This document shows, piece after piece, positions 60,265 to 64,000 of a stretch of 64,000 nucleotides of DNA. The notes under the pieces were generated by a model, which saw only the letters and a list, made by a program, of their open reading frames with translations, was not told the DNA's origin and searched no databases. The position numbers were made by a program, and so were the translations under genes. The stretch spans positions 1 to 64,000 of the forward strand of contig JANQSF010000018.1 in NCBI GenBank assembly GCA_028284155.1, written 5' to 3'. This DNA comes from Phycisphaeraceae bacterium. GTDB taxonomy: Bacteria; Planctomycetota; Phycisphaerae; Phycisphaerales; Phycisphaeraceae. Numbering within the stretch: position 1 is the first letter of the stretch; every line of letters begins with the position of its first letter.

Positions 60265-61620
60265 ATGACTCAACGCATCACCCGCCGTAGCTTCCTCGCC
60301 AATGCCGCGACCGTCCCCGCTGTGGCCGGCGTCGGTTACGTTTCGTCCCGCGCCGCGGCGCAGTCGAAGTCGGCCAACGAGAAGCTGAACATCATGATCA
60401 TTGGCTGTGCCGGCCGCGGCGGGCACAACATGGGTCAGTTCAAGAACAGCGAGAACATTGTCGGCCTGTGCGATATCGACGAGAAGAACATCGCCCGCGG
60501 GACGCGCAGCCTCGGCGACCAGCACAAGCCCACGATCTACTACGACCTGCGCAAGGCGGTCGAGCACAAGGGCCTGAACGCGGTGATCGTCTCCACGACC
60601 GACCACACGCACGCGCCGGCCAACGTCCTGGCCATGCGCAACGGCCTGCATGTTTACAGCGAGAAGCCGCTGGCTCACACGGTGCGTGAAGCGCACGTCG
60701 TGCGCCAGACCTATCTGGAACGTAAGGACAAGATCGCCACGCAGATGGGCACGCAGATCCACGCGACCGACAACTACCGCCGCGTGGTCGAACTGGTTCA
60801 GCACGGGACGATCGGCCAAATCACGGAAGCGCACGTCTGGTGCAACCGCCACAGCCGACAGAACCCACCGCCGCCGATCGAGGGTACGAAGGAGGCGCCC
60901 AGTTACTTGCATTGGGACCTGTGGGTCGGCCCCGCGCCCAAGCGCGGCTACGCCAACGGCTACCACCCGGGCAACCTGACGTGGAATCGATATTGGGACA
61001 TCGGCAACGGCATCCTCGGCGACATGGGTAGCCACCTGATCGACCTACCTTACTGGGCGCTCGACTTGACGCACCCGACGGCGGTCTCAAGCGAAGCGCC
61101 CAAGCCGCACCCGGTGATTTATCCGAGTAAGTTGAAGGTCACTTGGGAGCACCCCAAGCGCGGCGACAAGCCGCACGAGGGCGCGCTGAAGGTCGTGTGG
61201 TACGACGGCGGCTCGAAGCCGAGCAACGTGCTGGGCGTTGACGTGAGCAAGTACGGTATCGGCGTGCTGTTCGTCGGGACGGAGGGCAAGCTCCTGGCCG
61301 ACTACGGGCGACGCACAGTGATCAAGCCGGACGGCTCGTCGCAGTCGGGTGTGTCCGTGCCCAAGCCGTGGATCCCCAAGTCGCGCGGCCACCACGCCGA
61401 GTGGCTACACGCTTGCAAGAACGACCCGTCGTCGACGCTGTGCAACTTCGACTATTCCGGCCGACTCATCGAGCACAACCTGTTGGGCACGGTCGCCCAC
61501 CGCGCGGGCAACAAGCGTCTGGAGTACGACGCGAAGCAGGTCAAGGTGACAAACGACAAGCTCGCCAACATCTTCGTGTCCAAGACATACCGCGAAGGCT
61601 GGGGCGGCATATTCGACTAA
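60265..61620 (+). CDS. Tat-exported Gfo/Idh/MocA family oxidoreductase
   Basis: 451 aa. The twin-arginine signal RITRRSFLANAATVPAVAGV leads the chain. Then come MIIGCAGRGGHNMGQF, the VSTTDHTHAPANVLAM block, EKPLAHTVREAH, and RYWDIGNGILGDMGSHLIDL in the C-terminal half. It is the same class as the protein at 23140. AAGGAG upstream of the ATG is a good ribosome site. Its substrate is unknown; secreted and cytosolic pairs suggest two steps on one imported sugar. Confidence 0.88.
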   Translation: MTQRITRRSFLANAATVPAVAGVGYVSSRAAAQSKSANEKLNIMIIGCAGRGGHNMGQFKNSENIVGLCDIDEKNIARGTRSLGDQHKPTIYYDLRKAVEHKGLNAVIVSTTDHTHAPANVLAMRNGLHVYSEKPLAHTVREAHVVRQTYLERKDKIATQMGTQIHATDNYRRVVELVQHGTIGQITEAHVWCNRHSRQNPPPPIEGTKEAPSYLHWDLWVGPAPKRGYANGYHPGNLTWNRYWDIGNGILGDMGSHLIDLPYWALDLTHPTAVSSEAPKPHPVIYPSKLKVTWEHPKRGDKPHEGALKVVWYDGGSKPSNVLGVDVSKYGIGVLFVGTEGKLLADYGRRTVIKPDGSSQSGVSVPKPWIPKSRGHHAEWLHACKNDPSSTLCNFDYSGRLIEHNLLGTVAHRAGNKRLEYDAKQVKVTNDKLANIFVSKTYREGWGGIFD

Positions 61621-61712
61621 AGAGTCGCTTCCGATTCACGCTTGACCTGTTGATCGACCGACACAATCGCTATTCGACCCGCAGCTTGGCCGAGCCGGCC
61701 AGGGAGGCCCTC

Positions 61713-62276
61713 GTGAAGAACCGTCCAATCACCCTGTTGATCCCGGCCATGCTGTTGATGGCCTTTGCGAGCGCGGCCTCGGCGGATGAGGTCACGAACC
61801 CCGAGTTCAAGATGTGGTCGGAGTTCAAGGCCGGTTCGACGGTGACGCGGTCGATGACCACCGACTCCGCCGGCCGAAAGATCAAGGTCACTCAGAAGGC
61901 GACGCTCAAGTCGATCGACCGGACGAAGGCGGTCGTCAGCATGCAGCAGACGCTGGTCTTCAACGGGCAGGAGATCAAGCAGCCGAGCAAGGACCGGGAA
62001 ATACTGGCCAAGATCAAGAAGGCCGAAGCGGAAAAGAGCCCGGCCAACCCCGAGAACGCGATTGAGCGCGGCGAAGAGTCGATCGAGGTGGCGGGCAAGA
62101 AGCTCAAGTGCAAGTGGTACACGACCAAGGCTGAGCAGAACGGCACGTCGTCGTTGGCCAAGGTATGGCTGCATGAGTCGATCCCGGGACACATCGCGAA
62201 GATGGAGGCGACGACCAAGGCCGGCGGGCAGGAGGCGAAGGTTGATCTGGTCGTGACGGCGTTCGAGAAGAAGTGA
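61713..62276 (+). CDS. Secreted hypothetical protein
   Basis: 187 aa from a GTG start with the signal peptide LLIPAMLLMAFASAASA. The mature part is Lys-rich and beta-structured, with GSTVTRSMTTDSAGRKIKVT and ESIEVAGKKLKCKWYTTKAE, and one cysteine. I do not recognise a family; planctomycete genomes have similar small secreted lysine-rich proteins. AGGGAGG about eight bases before the GTG supports the start. Confidence 0.7.
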   Translation: MKNRPITLLIPAMLLMAFASAASADEVTNPEFKMWSEFKAGSTVTRSMTTDSAGRKIKVTQKATLKSIDRTKAVVSMQQTLVFNGQEIKQPSKDREILAKIKKAEAEKSPANPENAIERGEESIEVAGKKLKCKWYTTKAEQNGTSSLAKVWLHESIPGHIAKMEATTKAGGQEAKVDLVVTAFEKK

Positions 62277-62395
62277 GTTGGGGGTATCGTTGATCGTCGG
62301 CCGCCGGTTAGCGGTGGCACTCAACAACAAGTTATGATAGTTGAAGTTTCGGCGTCGCCTGCGCGGGGCGGGCGTTGTTGACTTGGGGTTCAATC

Positions 62396-63961
62396 ATGGG
62401 TGGCCAACATTCGTCGGGTAAAGCGCGCCCACGTCGCCGCGAAAGCGACCACGTCAAACCGCTTGGGTTGGCGGAAAACCAGTTCCTTCAGGTGTTGCTG
62501 GACGAGGTCAAACTGCATCGACACCGCGACGGCGTTCGCCTGTCGATCAACCTCTGCGAAAAGACGCCGGCCATCTGGTCGCGGTTCGGCAAGGCGCACC
62601 TGCGCCAGTCGATCCCCGACTTCGCGGGCACCGTCGCACGCGTTCAGAGCAAATTGGATCATTTCCTGATCGACGGTCGGGGCCGGTCGTTGAGTATCCG
62701 CGAAGCCGGGTATTGCTTCCGATACGGCGGCGGCGGCACGTTGCCCATGATCCGTATCGGCGACGAGGAGTACTTCTGCCTCTTTTACCGCGAGATTCAC
62801 CCGATCGGCTGGAATATCGCCAACGGCGGCAGCGACTCGACGCAGGAACTGCTCAGCCCGGAAGAGGTGATTGAACGCGAGCTTCGTGAGGAATTGATCA
62901 TTGTCAACCCGTCGCAGAATTGTCGGTACGTCCTACGCGGCGAGTCAGAAGACCCGCTGGATCGGCCGGAGTATCGCGTCGCGCGTCGTCTGCTTCACGA
63001 CGCGTACCCCGGTCTCGACCTGCTGAACATGACGCCCAACGAGGTCGCGTTGAAATGGCTGGACGGCCCGGACCGTCTGGACGTGACGATCGGCCCGACG
63101 GATCGGCCGAAGGCGCGACAGACGTATACGACGGAGAACTGCTACATCAACGCCAACGCCGAAGACTTCGGCATCGAGATAGACCGCGTCGCGTGGATCG
63201 ATGTGGACCCGGGCGTGATCATCATGGACGGCGAGTTGACGGAGGACGCCGGCGCCCGGCCAATCAATGCGCCGGTCGGTCTGTTCCGAGTGCCGACATT
63301 CCTGCGTGAACTCGAGGCGGGTTCGAAGCGATTCATCCCCGACATTCTCTTCCACGCCGCGCAACAACACGACGGGGCGGCGACGGCCGATGTGGTGAAG
63401 GACGATTTTGTGCCGTCGATCGCGCCGGTCATCGGCCGTGATGCGGTTCGCGAATGGGAAGAGTCGTATCACCCGTATGACCTCTGCCCCGTGACGCGGA
63501 CGCTCGTGCAGCGCACGCACGATCAGTTCGATCAGCGGCCCCGCAGGCGAAAGGACTACGAGGTCTTTATCAGCTTCGCCAACGACGACAAGGCGTATGC
63601 GGAGCGGGTCTACCGGGCGATCAAGAAGCGCAAGGGCGATCGCGTGTTTTTCAGTGGGAAGACCCTTCACGACGTCAAGTTCGCACGCGCGATCGACGCG
63701 GCGCTGGAGTCGGCCGACTCGCTCATCGTCGTCGGGAGCAAGCTGCATCACCTCAGCCGAGAGTGGGTCGAGTACGAGTGGCTGAAGTTTGAGACGCTGA
63801 TCCGCAACCGACGCAAGCCCGCGGGCCAGATCATCCCGTTTATCCAAAAGGGGATCGACCCGGCGTACCTCCCCGGGCCGTTGATGCTCTACAACGCGAT
63901 CCACTTCTCACCGGAACACATCGAAGACGACGTGAACCATCTCTTGCAGCTCGAGTTGTGA
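62396..63961 (+). CDS. Nudix-like and TIR domain fusion protein
   Basis: 521 aa, no signal or membrane segment. Residues ~105-300 look like a Nudix fold: a GG at 144-145 and the helix EEVIERELREELII (156-169) give the REUxEE core (R161 to E166). The loop is two residues longer than usual and the first box Glu is Leu153. Residues ~388-495 are a TIR domain: YEVFISFANDD, a helix, RVFFSGKTLHD and SADSLIVVGSKLHHLSREW. The last leads to Glu461, the position of the NADase Glu in TIR enzymes. An Arg-rich linker joins them. It may cleave NAD and process the product, as in immunity or signalling. The C-terminal neighbour is outside the window. Confidence 0.85.
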   Translation: MGGQHSSGKARPRRRESDHVKPLGLAENQFLQVLLDEVKLHRHRDGVRLSINLCEKTPAIWSRFGKAHLRQSIPDFAGTVARVQSKLDHFLIDGRGRSLSIREAGYCFRYGGGGTLPMIRIGDEEYFCLFYREIHPIGWNIANGGSDSTQELLSPEEVIERELREELIIVNPSQNCRYVLRGESEDPLDRPEYRVARRLLHDAYPGLDLLNMTPNEVALKWLDGPDRLDVTIGPTDRPKARQTYTTENCYINANAEDFGIEIDRVAWIDVDPGVIIMDGELTEDAGARPINAPVGLFRVPTFLRELEAGSKRFIPDILFHAAQQHDGAATADVVKDDFVPSIAPVIGRDAVREWEESYHPYDLCPVTRTLVQRTHDQFDQRPRRRKDYEVFISFANDDKAYAERVYRAIKKRKGDRVFFSGKTLHDVKFARAIDAALESADSLIVVGSKLHHLSREWVEYEWLKFETLIRNRRKPAGQIIPFIQKGIDPAYLPGPLMLYNAIHFSPEHIEDDVNHLLQLEL

Positions 63962-64000
63962 ATCCGGTGCAGCAGGATTGATTCAGGGCTCAAAAGCCCG

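Overview
This window looks like a high-GC chromosomal segment from a planctomycete, most likely Phycisphaerae-like. The grounds are its gene families: a PVC-type heme-binding propeller/cytochrome c protein, an SHD1-domain protein, PEP-CTERM secreted proteins, an ECF sigma factor with a FecR-like partner, ThuA and DUF6807 (PmoA-like) proteins, Tat-exported Gfo/Idh/MocA oxidoreductases, a type I sulfatase, and membrane proteins carrying a CxxCxYDL...CPECG zinc ribbon. Genus cannot be set from the sequence alone. I see no integrase, transposase, phage genes, rRNA or CRISPR array.

Layout. 1-1.0 kb: an aldo/keto reductase. 1.7-9.6 kb: a co-directional lipid/isoprenoid cluster made of class I HMG-CoA reductase, a UbiA-type prenyltransferase, a PEP-synthase-like dikinase, a DUF3419 (BtaA-like) aminocarboxypropyltransferase and a polytopic phytol/dolichol-kinase-like protein. 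9.8-12.1 kb: rpsB and tsf with a leader terminator and a final terminator. 12.1-23 kb: small membrane and secreted proteins, the ECF/FecR pair, two PEP-CTERM proteins, an SHD1-propeller protein flanked by direct repeats, and a large Sel1-repeat protein. 23-30 kb: sugar/secretome genes (Tat-exported oxidoreductase, ThuA, DUF6807, PVC heme protein). 30-36.6 kb: a divergent Nramp-like transporter facing a four-gene minus-strand operon (GH35-like protein with an altered nucleophile, MoaB/MogA, two zinc-ribbon membrane proteins). 36.7-40.3 kb: a TolC-like/HlyD-like pair without a pump, then a predicted minus-strand small RNA. 40.5-44 kb: MutT-like Nudix, lectin/lyase-like protein, zinc-ribbon membrane protein and sulfatase in overlapping order. 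44-51 kb: SDR, TPR protein, SASA esterase, tRNA-Arg(CCG) and DUF3179. 51-59 kb: an AddB-like/AddA-like pair and argS. 59-62.3 kb: two Gfo/Idh/MocA proteins and a secreted protein. 62.4-64 kb: a Nudix-like plus TIR fusion.

Two candidates stand out as possibly undescribed systems. The first is the HMGR-UbiA-dikinase-DUF3419-kinase cluster, whose stop/start overlaps suggest one pathway for a prenylated or aminocarboxypropylated lipid. The second is the Nudix-TIR fusion, which puts a possible NAD-cleaving effector and a possible nucleotide-diphosphate hydrolase in one chain.

The non-coding DNA is also notable. It carries many foldback elements (several with GTGCCAC-type arms), short tandem units such as TTGACACAGA, and polypyrimidine tracts. 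Some run into gene ends and encode the last residues of proteins. All functions come from reading motifs by eye; no database search was run.
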